Source: G963665185 sp963665185
GTDB lineage: Bacteria; Desulfobacterota; Desulfovibrionia; Desulfovibrionales; Desulfovibrionaceae
Direction: 5' to 3'
Length of the DNA stretch: 64,000 nt
Assembly (NCBI GenBank): GCA_963665185.2
Contig: CAXXPO010000019.1
Coordinates: 62,001 to 126,000 of the forward strand
Shown: positions 26,332 to 35,342 of the stretch, one piece after another
Layout: every line of letters starts with the position of its first letter
Position numbering within the stretch: position 1 is the stretch's first letter
The notes under the pieces: model-generated
Databases searched by the model: none
What the model was told of the DNA's origin: nothing
The model's input: the letters and a program-made list of their open reading frames with translations, nothing else
Program-made: the position numbers and the translations under genes

Positions 26332-27432
26332 TTATGCCATGCTTTGCCGGTTGGTGCAAAGGCGAAAGTCGTCTGGTACCGACCGCCCACGGGGAATAGC
26401 CTCCAAAAGCGTGTCGTGACAACGCCCGCTGCGCAACAGAAGCTCTCCGGCATAGGCGATCATACGTCCATTGTCGGCACAGAGAGGCAGGGAAGGCGCT
26501 ATGAATCGCAGGCCTGCAGACGCCGCGCTGTCTCGCAACATATTACGGATCAAGGAGTTTGCCGCCACCCCTCCTGCCAAAATAACAGCCTGTATTCCCT
26601 CTTCACGATGTAAAGCCCGCTCTGCCTTGACACGAAGTGTTTCGGCTATGCTGTAGTTGTAGGAAGCCAAGACACGACAAAGATGTTCACGAACGGCACG
26701 CGGAAGATCCAGATCCTGCGATGACATTGCGTTTGCGGGCAAGACCGCCAATTTAAGATCGGCATGTGCGTTTACATACTGAAGCAAGGCCGTTTTCAAA
26801 CCGCTGAAACTGAAATCAAGATTGTCGTTATCGATATAAGGCTTCGGAAAAAGTTCTGGATCGGGTTCGCTTTCGCGCCCAAGTTCATCGATAAGCCGTC
26901 CTCCAGGATAGGGAAGATTCAGAAGCTTGGCCCCCTTGTCAAAGGCCTCGCCTGCGGCGTCATCCAGCGTTCTTCCAAGAAGTTGGAAATCAAACGGCGA
27001 ATTAATGCGATACAGATGCGTATGGCCGCCTGAAACAAGGACACCCAACGAGGGAAAAACAAGTTCCGTTTCCAGACCGGCCGCCAAAAGGTGCGCATGC
27101 AGGTGATTGACACCCACGAGCGGAAGCCCCGTGGCCAAGGCCAGTCCTTTGGCAAATCCCAACCCAACAAGAAGGCTCCCCAGAAGTCCTGGGCCACGCG
27201 CAACAGAGATCCCAGTGAGGTCTTTTGTGGAAAGTCCTGTTTCCTGAAACAAAAGATCCAAAAGCGACTGGATAACGCGCAAATGCTCCCTGGAGGCAAT
27301 TTCCGGCACCACACCGCCAAAGACAGAGTGCAAGGCGGCTTGGGAAGCCAGCTTCTCTCCCAGATCATGTCCATCGCGGACCAAAGCAATGGCTGTTTCA
27401 TCGCAGGAAGTCTCTATTCCGCAGACGATCAT
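26332..27432 (-). CDS. tsaD: tRNA N6-adenosine threonylcarbamoyltransferase TsaD
   Basis: A 366-residue Kae1/TsaD protein of the ASKHA fold. N-terminal GIETSCDETAIALV, metal-binding histidines in NHLHAHLLAA, VSGGHTHLY, the FSGLKTALL segment and the C-terminal LAGGVAANSLIRNML with CADNGRMIAY. It transfers the threonylcarbamoyl group to A37 of ANN-decoding tRNAs. The start overlaps the stop of fbp (ATGA at 27429-27432). The partners TsaB, TsaC and TsaE are not in the window. Confidence 0.95.
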   Translation of the reverse strand: MIVCGIETSCDETAIALVRDGHDLGEKLASQAALHSVFGGVVPEIASREHLRVIQSLLDLLFQETGLSTKDLTGISVARGPGLLGSLLVGLGFAKGLALATGLPLVGVNHLHAHLLAAGLETELVFPSLGVLVSGGHTHLYRINSPFDFQLLGRTLDDAAGEAFDKGAKLLNLPYPGGRLIDELGRESEPDPELFPKPYIDNDNLDFSFSGLKTALLQYVNAHADLKLAVLPANAMSSQDLDLPRAVREHLCRVLASYNYSIAETLRVKAERALHREEGIQAVILAGGVAANSLIRNMLRDSAASAGLRFIAPSLPLCADNGRMIAYAGELLLRSGRCHDTLLEAIPRGRSVPDDFRLCTNRQSMA

Positions 27433-28445
27433 GAAATCCCGTGCTTTTTGTAGATTTCGCGCACTTTGCCCACATCGGCGGGAGAGCCGATAAACAAAGG
27501 CACACGCTGGTGCAAAGCCGTGGGCTGGGTTTCAAGCATACGGTTGACACCGTCTGTCGCAAGTCCCCATGCCTGTTCAACAACAAAGGACAATGGGTTG
27601 GCTTCGGAAAGAAGCCGCAACTTGCCCTTTGGTTTGCTCGGGTCGCGTCTATCGTAAGGATACATAAAAATTCCACCATACAGCAGGGTGCGATGAAAAT
27701 CCGCCACCAAAGAACCTATGTAACGGGAACTGTACGGAGCGCCGTTTTCATTATCCGGACTCTTGAAGTAATCCACCACTTCTTTGGTGGCATCGTCCCA
27801 ATAGGTTCTATAGCCTTCATTAATGGAATAGATCGACCCCCGTTCCGGAATCTTGATATCCGGGTGCGAGAGCAGGAATTCCCCCACGCTGGGATCAAGA
27901 GTGAAACCGTGCACTCCTTGCCCTGTAGTGAACACCATCATGGTGGAGGAGCCATAAATGAAATACCCGGCAGCCACCTGCTCAATACCCATCTGCAACA
28001 AATCTTCAAGGGTTGCAGGTGAGTTGGAAGGCGTTTTACGACGATAGATCGAAAAAATAGTTCCGATATTGATGTTGGCTTCAATGTTGGAAGAACCATC
28101 CAACGGATCGAAAATCAGAACGTAGTCTCCCTGAGGATATCCTTCCGGAATTTCAATGATTCCTTCGTTTTCCTCACTGGACATTGCGCAGAGGACTCCG
28201 GCCTGACGCATGCGATGAATGAGAACGGAATTGGAATATTCATCGAGTTTCTTGACCTCTTCGCCCTGGACATTGACATCGCCAGTGAATCCGAGAACGT
28301 CCACCAATCCAGCTTTGTTGACTTCCCGCGAAATGATCTTGACGGCCAAAATCAATTGGTTCAGCAGGGAAGTGAAACGACCAGTAGCCATTGGGGTGCG
28401 TTTCTGGTGCAGCAGCAAATGTTCAGTGACCGTAACCTGGGGCAT
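27429..28445 (-). CDS. fbp: Fructose-1,6-bisphosphatase class I
   Basis: A 338-residue class I FBPase. The metal/catalytic signature FDPLDGSSNIE is at about residues 114-124, preceded by SSEENEG; later SIYSINEGYRTYWD, the YIGSLVADFHRTLLYGGIFMYP block and the EANPLSFVVEQAWG region are all typical. It performs the irreversible gluconeogenic step from fructose-1,6-bisphosphate to fructose-6-phosphate in the cytoplasm. It lies directly upstream of tsaD (4-base overlap), an arrangement with no evident functional meaning. Its own promoter should be in the 350 bases upstream. Confidence 0.95.
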   Translation of the reverse strand: MPQVTVTEHLLLHQKRTPMATGRFTSLLNQLILAVKIISREVNKAGLVDVLGFTGDVNVQGEEVKKLDEYSNSVLIHRMRQAGVLCAMSSEENEGIIEIPEGYPQGDYVLIFDPLDGSSNIEANINIGTIFSIYRRKTPSNSPATLEDLLQMGIEQVAAGYFIYGSSTMMVFTTGQGVHGFTLDPSVGEFLLSHPDIKIPERGSIYSINEGYRTYWDDATKEVVDYFKSPDNENGAPYSSRYIGSLVADFHRTLLYGGIFMYPYDRRDPSKPKGKLRLLSEANPLSFVVEQAWGLATDGVNRMLETQPTALHQRVPLFIGSPADVGKVREIYKKHGIS

Positions 28446-28797
28446 TGGCTCACTCCTTCTTTGGCAAGCTGTGGCATAAAGGCGAGACTATTGTCGCCGG
28501 TGCAATACGCATCATCGTAATCATCGCGATCCACGCGAAAATATTACTCGAAATTTGACAACATGGTTATCCAGGTTCTGGATGTCATTTTCACCAAAAG
28601 AACGTCACAAAATTCACGGCATGAGACTTGCCGATCAAACAGATAAGAATGCGTCGTCCAAAACACGATAGTATTTTCTAACGTATTTTCCGAAAAAATG
28701 CAGCACAGAATACAAAATTTTTCACGCATCCTCGCCGTCCAACGGACGGATTCAGACAATATTGTAGCATCTCAATGAACTCGTTCGGCTATGGTCA
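28446..28797. other. Intergenic region upstream of fbp
   Basis: About 350 bases between the fbp start and the 3' end of the lipoprotein gene, moderately A+T-rich around 28660-28710. Expected to carry the fbp promoter and the lipoprotein terminator, but I see no convincing hairpin with a T tract and no RNA gene. Confidence 0.35.
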
Positions 28798-29574
28798 CTA
28801 AAACCAGGAACTGCTTTCCGGTTCCGTGGCAAGCAAATAAAACAATTTGATACCGCCGAAGTAACGGGCAAACCAGATGAAGGTCTTCCCACTGGAGGCA
28901 GCTGTTGTTTCCCCCTGGACTTCCCCCGCGACAAGTTCTTTCCAAGGGGCTTTGAGCAGCTCTTGGGCAGTCTGCTCATCATTACCCGCCCACAACACAC
29001 TGTTTTCACTAAGAACGATCATCGGACCGCTATATCCGATGGTCTGCATCAGGGTGCGAAAATCAAAATGCACAACGATAAGTCCCTGCCAATTTCGGCT
29101 CTCAAAAAATGCATTGGCCACGTAGACTTCCGGACCAAAATCCGTTGTATCCACAAACGCCAACGGTTCGCGATCAAACCACTTGTCCCCGAAGTCCACC
29201 AGGGGGTTCGGATTCACGGGTTTGAGGCCCGCCCCGGTTCTTTCCAACAAAATCGTAGAATTCGTGTCTACGGTAAGCAGTCCGCCCAACCAAGGATAGT
29301 TGCGCATGGTCAACTCAATCCAGGCATCGTCCGGATAAGAGTCTTTCGCGTTCAACGTCCGGTAAAGATGTTGCAGATGCATGTCCACAGGCGCAAAAGC
29401 CTGGGCAAGACGTTCGTGATTCTCATCACTGAGTTCCTTGGTATTCAGGTCGATGGTCGGTGCCGGATCCACACCACTCAAGATCCAGCGCCAGGATTTG
29501 TTCACCTTGGCGCAACCAGTGCACGTCAGTATGACCAACACAAGAATGACCACTAAAGCGTTTCGATGATTCAT
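28798..29574 (-). CDS. Secreted lipoprotein with Cache-like region
   Basis: A 258-residue lipoprotein precursor: MNHRNALVVILVLVILTCTGC is a signal with a good lipobox. The mature part (WIELTMRNYPWLGGLLTVDTNSTILLERTG, VDFGDKWFDREPLAFVDTTDFGPEVYVANAFFESRNWQGLIVVHFDFRTLMQTIG) resembles the double-Cache sensor fold of chemoreceptors and kinases, including the interdomain pattern of strands before FDFRTL, but no signalling domain follows; it is a stand-alone periplasmic or outer-membrane sensor-like protein. Ligand unknown. Alternative starts at 29592 or 29661 are possible; 29574 is chosen for signal-peptide length. A transcription terminator of the next operon lies upstream. Confidence 0.72.
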   Translation of the reverse strand: MNHRNALVVILVLVILTCTGCAKVNKSWRWILSGVDPAPTIDLNTKELSDENHERLAQAFAPVDMHLQHLYRTLNAKDSYPDDAWIELTMRNYPWLGGLLTVDTNSTILLERTGAGLKPVNPNPLVDFGDKWFDREPLAFVDTTDFGPEVYVANAFFESRNWQGLIVVHFDFRTLMQTIGYSGPMIVLSENSVLWAGNDEQTAQELLKAPWKELVAGEVQGETTAASSGKTFIWFARYFGGIKLFYLLATEPESSSWF

Positions 29575-29860
29575 CGGATATCGTTTTCCCATAATAGTAG
29601 GTTCAACGGAAGTAGCAACAAAAAGTAAATGTTGCATGAATCCAAACCAAGGCGAACTCAACTCATCCCTGGCCTTCGCATCGCAGGCTGTAGAAAACAG
29701 AATTTCAACATCCCCTGCGGTACGTCACCACGTTAAGCGTGGCAACCATCACGGCATCACACTCCGAGCCATGCAACATCTCACCTGCTCACCGTTCGCA
29801 GCAAACGTCCGGCATTGGTACAATGTTACGAAAGGCAGTGCAATCCAAAGCCTCAAACAT
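29575..29860. other. Intergenic region upstream of the Cache-like lipoprotein
   Basis: About 290 bases (340 to the next stop codon) that should carry the lipoprotein promoter. No tRNA-like fold, repeat or reliable small gene was seen; the open frames crossing it are continuations or shadows. Confidence 0.35.
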
Positions 29861-29891
29861 AAAAAACGCCGAAAGAATCAGTCTTTCGACG
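29861..29891 (-). terminator. Rho-independent terminator of the TPR/FtsB-like operon
   Basis: Minus-strand stem CGTCGAAAGA / TCTTTCGGCG with one mismatch and a five-base loop, followed by six T. It lies 23 bases past the stop of the TPR gene. Confidence 0.85.
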
Positions 29892-29914
29892 CGGCATGTC
29901 GTAGTGAAAAACAA

Positions 29915-30742
29915 TCAGGCTCCGGCACCTGCCCGAGCTTCCAGACGTTGAGCCAAAACCGCCAAGGAGCGCGTCAGCTTGCGTTTGGTGCGACGCATGG
30001 CTTCAGTATCCATAAAGCCGGGATCTTCTTTGGAAGACGCATCCTGACGCCTGTCTCCCATCATTGCGAGGATGGTTTCTATGCGCAGCTCAATGGAACG
30101 AACATCTGCGGGCTGAGAGGCAAGCTCCAACAATTCCTTGTAAATATCGACAGCCTGCGTGTAATCCCCCTGGGAAACAAGCAATTCCGCCATGGTACGG
30201 GTCCGAAGATTGCCTTCATTTTCCGCAACATCATCCCTGCCATCTGCTGGTTGGTCCTGCACATGGGAAAGCATTGCATTTTCCGGCCCCTGGGAAACAG
30301 ACGTTTGTGCCTCCCCCGATGCACTTGGCAAAAACTTTCCACTCGATGCAGCCTCTATTCCCAGTTTAATAATTTCCGTCCAACTCAAAGGGCTTCCCTC
30401 AATGTACGAAGCAAGAAATCGAAGGGAAACGGAAGCATCTGGAGCGGAGCGGTCACATTTGTCAGCCCATAGAGTCCAAAATGCAGGATACCGCGCCATG
30501 GTTTCAACCACGGCACCGATTTCTTCCATGGCATCCTCGCGTTTGTCCATCTGCAGCAGGATGTCGATAAGCAATAGTCTTGCTTCCGTATGATCAGGAT
30601 GACGACTCAATCCTTTACGCAATGCATCTTCGGCTTGAAAAAAAAGCCCTGTTTCGGCATAGAGTTTGGCAAGCGGAAAGAAGACTTTGGACGTACTGTC
30701 CGTATTGAAGAGTTCCTGAAGGAGTTCTATTTTATTCTTCAT
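29915..30742 (-). CDS. Tetratricopeptide-repeat protein
   Basis: A 275-residue cytoplasmic protein. The first ~95 residues are TPR-like helix pairs (VFFPLAKLYAETGLFFQAEDALRKGLSRHPDHTEARLLLIDILLQMDKREDAMEEI). A low-complexity acidic linker (about 140-180) leads to another repeat (TMAELLVSQGDYTQAVDIYKELLELA) and a basic C-terminal helix (RRTKRKLTRSLAVLAQRLEARAGAGA). It overlaps the FtsB-like gene by ATGA, so may act with it in division or envelope assembly; that is inference from context. Probably a scaffold; no enzymatic motif. Confidence 0.75.
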   Translation of the reverse strand: MKNKIELLQELFNTDSTSKVFFPLAKLYAETGLFFQAEDALRKGLSRHPDHTEARLLLIDILLQMDKREDAMEEIGAVVETMARYPAFWTLWADKCDRSAPDASVSLRFLASYIEGSPLSWTEIIKLGIEAASSGKFLPSASGEAQTSVSQGPENAMLSHVQDQPADGRDDVAENEGNLRTRTMAELLVSQGDYTQAVDIYKELLELASQPADVRSIELRIETILAMMGDRRQDASSKEDPGFMDTEAMRRTKRKLTRSLAVLAQRLEARAGAGA

Positions 30743-31053
30743 TCGGCATGGTCTCCTGCCGTCGCATTGTTTCCTGTCTGAGGAAAAAGGTAAAGGACCT
30801 CGTCCTCCTTAACGAAGTTCGTCTTGGAACGAATGACCTGTTCCATATACTTTTTATTGGATTTGAGCCAGCGTATTTCACGGCTCAAGCGACGGCTATG
30901 ATCTTCTGCTTCCTGCATGCCATAGACAAGTCTTTCGTGTCTTCGCGACATCTCCAAGTAGGCATGTATGCCCTGGTCGCTGATGCAAAGGAGATAAAGC
31001 AAAAAAATATTGCCTCCTGCCAGCAGCAGCAAAAACAAGTGCCGCAATACCAT
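30739..31053 (-). CDS. FtsB/DivIC-like septum formation initiator
   Basis: A 104-residue single-pass protein: an N-terminal membrane helix (MVLRHLFLLLLAGGNIFLLYLLC), then a heptad-like coiled coil (YLEMSRRHERLVYGMQEAEDHSRRLSREIRWLKSNKKYMEQVIRSK), then NFVKEDEVLYLFPQ. This is the FtsB/DivIC pattern, including the closing ..R...VK..E..Y.FP segment. In the divisome FtsB joins FtsL and FtsQ to activate septal synthesis. The ATG at 31053 starts just before the membrane helix; a 26-residue upstream extension runs into the preceding gene and is rejected. It overlaps the TPR gene start. Confidence 0.8.
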   Translation of the reverse strand: MVLRHLFLLLLAGGNIFLLYLLCISDQGIHAYLEMSRRHERLVYGMQEAEDHSRRLSREIRWLKSNKKYMEQVIRSKTNFVKEDEVLYLFPQTGNNATAGDHAE

Positions 31054-31066
31054 ACGTACCGACCGG

Positions 31067-31342
31067 TCAGTGTAGAATGTCTCGTTCGTTGTCCTTTTCC
31101 ACAAGGGATAAAGGTACGCGCAACTCATCAAGGAAATTGGCTGTTACGTCCTCTATTCGTTCAACATCAGCTTCGCGCAGATCAAGACGATCGACACTGA
31201 CAAGAAATCGCTTCAACGTCTCGAACTCGCGAAGAAGGTCATGCCCGTACTCCAAACGCTGCAACTGGGGTTCCAGATCCAAAATGGTCTGGAGACAATT
31301 GGTAAGTCGCATCAAAAGATGCAGCGATCTGTTTTCAGGCAT
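31067..31342 (-). CDS. Small helical protein upstream of the FtsB-like gene
   Basis: A 91-residue protein, mostly alpha-helical with charged residues (LLMRLTNCLQTILDLEPQLQRLEYGHDLLREFETLKRFLVSVDRLDLREADVERIEDVTANFLDELRVPL). Family not recognised. The start at 31342 is supported by GGGGGAG seven bases upstream. It is 13 bases before the FtsB-like gene on the same strand, making a three-gene unit with that gene and the TPR protein. The length and helix pattern suggest a small adaptor; no function is claimed. Confidence 0.7.
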   Translation of the reverse strand: MPENRSLHLLMRLTNCLQTILDLEPQLQRLEYGHDLLREFETLKRFLVSVDRLDLREADVERIEDVTANFLDELRVPLSLVEKDNERDILH

Positions 31343-31447
31343 TGCGACAACTCCCCCTTGTCGATACCACAGCAAAACATGTCCTTCATGCATGCCCATC
31401 CACGCAGGCTATTTCAAACAGAAAACGCCGATACGCTCAAGACATAC

Positions 31448-31996
31448 TCATTCCACAGAATCCAACCATGTCTTGTAGAAATTGTACAGATATTTTCCGC
31501 CGGAAACAACCGTCATAGCAAGTGCCGCATACAGCAGTGCCAATCCGATGGGTCGTGGGTTCCAACCGAACACCGGATAATTGACGATTAATGGACACAA
31601 AGCCATAATTTGCAAAACCGTCTTTATCTTGCCGAACTTGTCAGCCGCAATGACAACGCCCTGGTCCGAGGCGATTGCACGCAGCCCAGTAACAGCCAAT
31701 TCCCGGCCGATAATCAGAATAACCACCCAGGCCGGAGCCCATCCGTTATTGACCAGCATGACGAGCACCGAACATATCAGCAATTTATCGGCCAGGGGGT
31801 CGAGAAATTTGCCGAAGTTCGTAACCAACTGCTGTCTTCTGGCGACAATGCCGTCAAAAAGATCTGTTACCGCGGCAGCCATGAATACAACAAGAGCAAT
31901 CCACGAGGTGATCACCCCAGGATAATACAACAGAATAACTATGACAGGAACGGAAAGTATCCGCAATAGCGTCAGTTTGTTCGCCAGATTAAACAT
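31448..31996 (-). CDS. pgsA: CDP-diacylglycerol-glycerol-3-phosphate 3-phosphatidyltransferase
   Basis: A 182-residue membrane enzyme of the CDP-alcohol phosphotransferase family. The signature D-G-x2-A-R-x8-G-x3-D-x3-D is complete in VTDLFDGIVARRQQLVTNFGKFLDPLADK (about residues 45-70). The N-terminus MFNLANKLTLLRILSVPVIVILLYY is typical of PgsA. It makes phosphatidylglycerol phosphate, the precursor of phosphatidylglycerol and cardiolipin. Four to five further membrane helices follow. It is 24 bases downstream of the Mrp gene on the same strand, so may be cotranscribed. Confidence 0.93.
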   Translation of the reverse strand: MFNLANKLTLLRILSVPVIVILLYYPGVITSWIALVVFMAAAVTDLFDGIVARRQQLVTNFGKFLDPLADKLLICSVLVMLVNNGWAPAWVVILIIGRELAVTGLRAIASDQGVVIAADKFGKIKTVLQIMALCPLIVNYPVFGWNPRPIGLALLYAALAMTVVSGGKYLYNFYKTWLDSVE

Positions 31997-32020
31997 AAAG
32001 CGTCTCCCGGACAGGACGGT

Positions 32021-32908
32021 TCAGGTGTTGGTGCTGGCAGCCGCTTCCAGGCTGTTGAGCGCTTCGTGAGCCACAGCCTTGCCCACGGCGAGGAAAGCCT
32101 CTTTGGCCGGACTATCCTGCTCCAGCAGAACCACCGGCGTTCCCAGATCCCCGGCCACAACGGTGGCAGGATCAAGCGGAATAGCCCCCAGAAAGTGTAG
32201 GCCGTATTTCTGAGCCAACTTTTCGCCCCCGCCCCGCTTGAACAAATCGATGCGCTCCTGGCAATGCGGACAGATAAGTCCACTCATATTTTCCACAACG
32301 CCAAGAATGTTGGCTTGGGCATATTGCAGGAAGTTGACCGCCTTGCGCACATCTGCCAACGAAATTTCCTGCGGTGTCGTAACAACCACACACAATGCGT
32401 CGGGAATGGTCTTAAGGACTGTCATATGCTCGTCGCCGGTTCCTGGAGGCGAATCAATAAGCAAAAAGTCTAGCTCCCCCCATTCCACATCGGCAATGAA
32501 CTGGCGAATGGCAGACGTCTTCATTGGCCCACGCCAAAGAACAGCCTGATCCGGGTCCTTGAGCAAGGAATCCATGGATACGACGGCCAAATTCTCATTG
32601 AACTGCTTAGGCTTAATGAGGTTGCCCCGCCCCACGTCCATCTGCCCCCGAAGGTTCAGCAGACCTGGTACACTTGGACCGTGGATGTCAACATCCAGTA
32701 TCCCCACTTTGTAGCCCTGTGAAGCCAACGAAGCCGCAATATTGACAGTCACCGAACTTTTGCCCACACCGCCCTTGCCGCTCATGACAAAAACCTTATA
32801 ACGAATGCGTTCCAGCGTCGTATTGATCAGTTGATCCTGCAATTGCTGCTTGGTGCTTTTTCCCTTTTCTCCTCCACTGGAGGAACAGCTGCTACATGAA
32901 TTGCTCAT
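32021..32908 (-). CDS. Mrp/ApbC family Fe-S cluster carrier ATPase
   Basis: A 295-residue P-loop protein of the Mrp/Nbp35 group. N-terminal CSSC cluster (MSNSCSSCSSSGG), the deviant Walker A GKGGVGKSS (about residues 44-52), DVDIHGPSVPGLL (switch I), DSPPGTGDEH (switch II) and the C-terminal CPHC (ENMSGLICPHCQERIDLF), which holds the bridging Fe-S cluster in this family. It carries or transfers Fe-S clusters to apo-enzymes, relevant to the many Fe-S proteins of a sulfate reducer. In Desulfovibrio such genes are usually annotated Mrp or ParA family; the N-terminal Cys pair favours the Nbp35-type. Confidence 0.9.
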   Translation of the reverse strand: MSNSCSSCSSSGGEKGKSTKQQLQDQLINTTLERIRYKVFVMSGKGGVGKSSVTVNIAASLASQGYKVGILDVDIHGPSVPGLLNLRGQMDVGRGNLIKPKQFNENLAVVSMDSLLKDPDQAVLWRGPMKTSAIRQFIADVEWGELDFLLIDSPPGTGDEHMTVLKTIPDALCVVVTTPQEISLADVRKAVNFLQYAQANILGVVENMSGLICPHCQERIDLFKRGGGEKLAQKYGLHFLGAIPLDPATVVAGDLGTPVVLLEQDSPAKEAFLAVGKAVAHEALNSLEAAASTNT

Positions 32909-33015
32909 TTTTTCCCAACTCCTTATTCCATCCTTATAGAAACAGGGGATGCCCTGTCATACTTGAAGACCGGATGCCGCCAAACGGATTTTCCGCAGAG
33001 CCCCTCGACCATCCT

Positions 33016-33972
33016 CTACCCGCGGGAAGACAGTTGATCCAACAGCAGCACGACGACAAACCCAACAACCATGGCTCCCAAAGCAAAAAACAGACTGCTG
33101 TCCACTGCCTGGGGAAAAATGTTCTGCGTGGCCACGACATATGTCTTGCCCCTAATCACTTCAGTCTGCAAGACTACCTTCCACGGCCATATCTTACGCA
33201 TGGCACCTATCATGAAACCTGTCAAAAGACTGATGGTCGCAGCATGGTAACGTTGCAAAAGAAAATACAACACACGGGAAAACAGCACGACTCCCACAAG
33301 ACATCCGCTTCCGAAAACACCTATGATCAGCAGATTCTGAGCGATAAAAGGATTTTTCAAGGCCCCGGTAACGAACTGATATTTACCTAAAATCAATAGA
33401 AGAAACGCCCCGGAAAGACCAGGAAGAATCATGGCGCTGATGGCGATCATACCGCACAAAAAAAGAAATGGAAAAGTCTCCGGCGTGGCTATGGGAATCA
33501 TGCCAACGATGAAATAGCTGCTCAGCATTCCAGTGATCAGACAGGCTATGTTGGTCGGTGTGAAACGACCGATACGTCGGCCCACCACAAGGATGGACCC
33601 AGCAATAAGGCCGAAAAACAAGGCCCAGGTGAGGACGGGATGGTTATCCAACAGAAAATGCATGACTCTGGCCATGGACAGTAGTGCGATCCCTATCCCC
33701 AAAAGTAAGGGCAATAGAAAGGAAAAATGAGCAGTACGAACGGCTCCGGAAAAATCGAGCCGCAACACCTTCCCCAGAAAGACAGAGTCAAACGAACGGA
33801 TGGCGTCGATGAGCTGGTCGTAGATGCCGGTTATAAAAGCGACAGTCCCCCCGGACACACCTGGCACAATATCTGCTGCGCCCATGCATATCCCCTTGAG
33901 GACAAGGACGGCAGAACGACCCAACGAAGACGAATCCATTCCCATACGCCCTTCTGTTTCGACAGATCTCAT
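33016..33972 (-). CDS. DUF368 (PopT-type) polyprenyl-phosphate transporter
   Basis: About 318 residues with eight to nine membrane helices. The DUF368 signatures are near the N-terminus (GICMGAADIVPGVSGGTVAFITGIY) and in the middle (SAMILPGLSGAFLLLILGKYQ), an internal repeat of the same re-entrant motif. DUF368 proteins such as PopT were recently shown to recycle undecaprenyl phosphate across the inner membrane for wall and polysaccharide synthesis. The exact start is uncertain: 33972 lies four bases after the pcm stop, whereas AAGGG upstream of 33939 supports a start 11 codons later; longer frames overlap pcm. Confidence 0.87.
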   Translation of the reverse strand: MRSVETEGRMGMDSSSLGRSAVLVLKGICMGAADIVPGVSGGTVAFITGIYDQLIDAIRSFDSVFLGKVLRLDFSGAVRTAHFSFLLPLLLGIGIALLSMARVMHFLLDNHPVLTWALFFGLIAGSILVVGRRIGRFTPTNIACLITGMLSSYFIVGMIPIATPETFPFLFLCGMIAISAMILPGLSGAFLLLILGKYQFVTGALKNPFIAQNLLIIGVFGSGCLVGVVLFSRVLYFLLQRYHAATISLLTGFMIGAMRKIWPWKVVLQTEVIRGKTYVVATQNIFPQAVDSSLFFALGAMVVGFVVVLLLDQLSSRG

Positions 33973-33976
33973 GTCG

Positions 33977-34621
33977 CTACCAGCCGTGCTGTCCCACCAA
34001 GTCGACAAACACCACATCTTCCATCCGCGTCCGGGTAAACCGCCCTTCCTGCTTTTTAATGAGAATGAGCTGCTGCATCTTGCGTTGCGCCCCAACGGGA
34101 ATGACCAGTCGTCCTGGATCGTTCAATTGCTCCAGCAAGGGCAACGGAACCTCAGGCCCCCCCGCAGTAACAATGATACGATCAAATAACGCCTCCTCAG
34201 GCCATCCCAAAGTGCCATCGTCCAACTTGCATTTGACCCGAAAAAAACGCAGTGCCATGAGCCGTTCCCGTGCTGCGAAATACAATTCCCTGACTCGCTC
34301 CACGGTATAGACCTCCGCCCCCATGGCTGCCAGTATTGCAGCCTGATAGCCCGAACCTGTGCCTATCTCCAAGACCTTCATCCCCGGTTGAACTTCCAGA
34401 AGTTCACTCATGCGGGCTACAATGTAAGGCTGAGAAATAGTCTGCCCATGACCAATGGGTTGAGGCCGATCGTCATATGCCTGAAGCGCCAAAGCCTCTT
34501 CCACGAAAAGATGGCGCGGAACCGTACGCATGGCGTCAAGAACTGCTCTCGAGCGGATACCGCGGGCCTCGAGTTGCTCCCGGACCATACGTTCCCTGTT
34601 TCGTTTCGGATCAATTTTCAA
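33977..34621 (-). CDS. pcm: Protein-L-isoaspartate O-methyltransferase
   Basis: A 214-residue PCMT. Motifs: the substrate region DDRPQPIGHGQTISQPYIVARM, the SAM-binding VLEIGTGSGYQAAILA and the post-motif FDRIIVTAGGPEVPLPLLEQL. It methylates isoaspartyl residues in aged proteins so that they can revert to aspartate. It is directly followed by the DUF368 gene on the same strand. Its ATG is well placed before the conserved N-terminal RERMVREQLEARGI. Confidence 0.94.
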   Translation of the reverse strand: MKIDPKRNRERMVREQLEARGIRSRAVLDAMRTVPRHLFVEEALALQAYDDRPQPIGHGQTISQPYIVARMSELLEVQPGMKVLEIGTGSGYQAAILAAMGAEVYTVERVRELYFAARERLMALRFFRVKCKLDDGTLGWPEEALFDRIIVTAGGPEVPLPLLEQLNDPGRLVIPVGAQRKMQQLILIKKQEGRFTRTRMEDVVFVDLVGQHGW

Positions 34622-34913
34622 TCTGGTCTACCAATTGCAATTAAGAAGTCCATCTAGGTTCCAATGGATAAAACTTCGCCATTGAAGACTGCACAAGTTT
34701 TCGGAAAGGTCTACAGCATTTGCCCCTGAAGTCAACTCAAAGGGCGTCCAGCCAGACACAGCTCCAGGCAAGACTTTCCTCGCTATCGGAGGCTCCTCCG
34801 CAAAGGTTCAACGGTTGTGATGTGATAATTCCGAACGTCGAGCCTCTCACCGCTTGACAGCGTGTGAACGAGAGGTGACAAAGGAAGTGGAGAAAACCAA
34901 CAAGGAGAAGTCT

Positions 34914-35342
34914 ATGCTTACCGTTCGCCAGCTCATGACCCTGGAACCGTATGCGTTGCACGAAAGTGACAATGTACTTTCCGCACGCACTCTCATGACC
35001 AGCAAGCGCATCCGGCACATCCCCATCCTGACGGATTCCGGACATTTCTCCGGATTAGTGACCCACAGAGACCTGCTTTCACATGCCATCTCTCTGCTGG
35101 CAGACATTGACGACCATACGCAACAGGAAATAGACTCCGGCATTCCGGTCCGTGAAATCATGCGCCATGATGTGTTGACCATCGGCCCGGACATTCCAGT
35201 GCGCGATGCCGCAGACATATTGCTTGAAAACAAGTACGGCTGCCTGCCCGTCCTGGACAATGGCAAGCTGGTGGGCATCCTTACTGAAGCCGACTTTCTT
35301 AAGCTGACCATCAGTTTAATTGATGAGCTGGAGAAGAAGTGA
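34914..35342 (+). CDS. Tandem CBS-domain protein
   Basis: A 142-residue protein made of two CBS motifs: residues 1-60 (MTLEPYALHESDNVLSARTLMTSKRIRHIPILTDSGHFSGLVTHRDLL) and 76-135 (IMRHDVLTIGPDIPVRDAADILLENKYGCLPVLDNGKLVGILTEADFLKL). Such stand-alone Bateman modules bind adenine nucleotides and regulate partner proteins. The start at 34914 has AAGGAG seven bases upstream; 20 in-frame residues before it (from 34854) lack support. No partner is adjacent: pcm is divergent and the next plus-strand gene is 675 bases away. Confidence 0.9.
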   Translation: MLTVRQLMTLEPYALHESDNVLSARTLMTSKRIRHIPILTDSGHFSGLVTHRDLLSHAISLLADIDDHTQQEIDSGIPVREIMRHDVLTIGPDIPVRDAADILLENKYGCLPVLDNGKLVGILTEADFLKLTISLIDELEKK

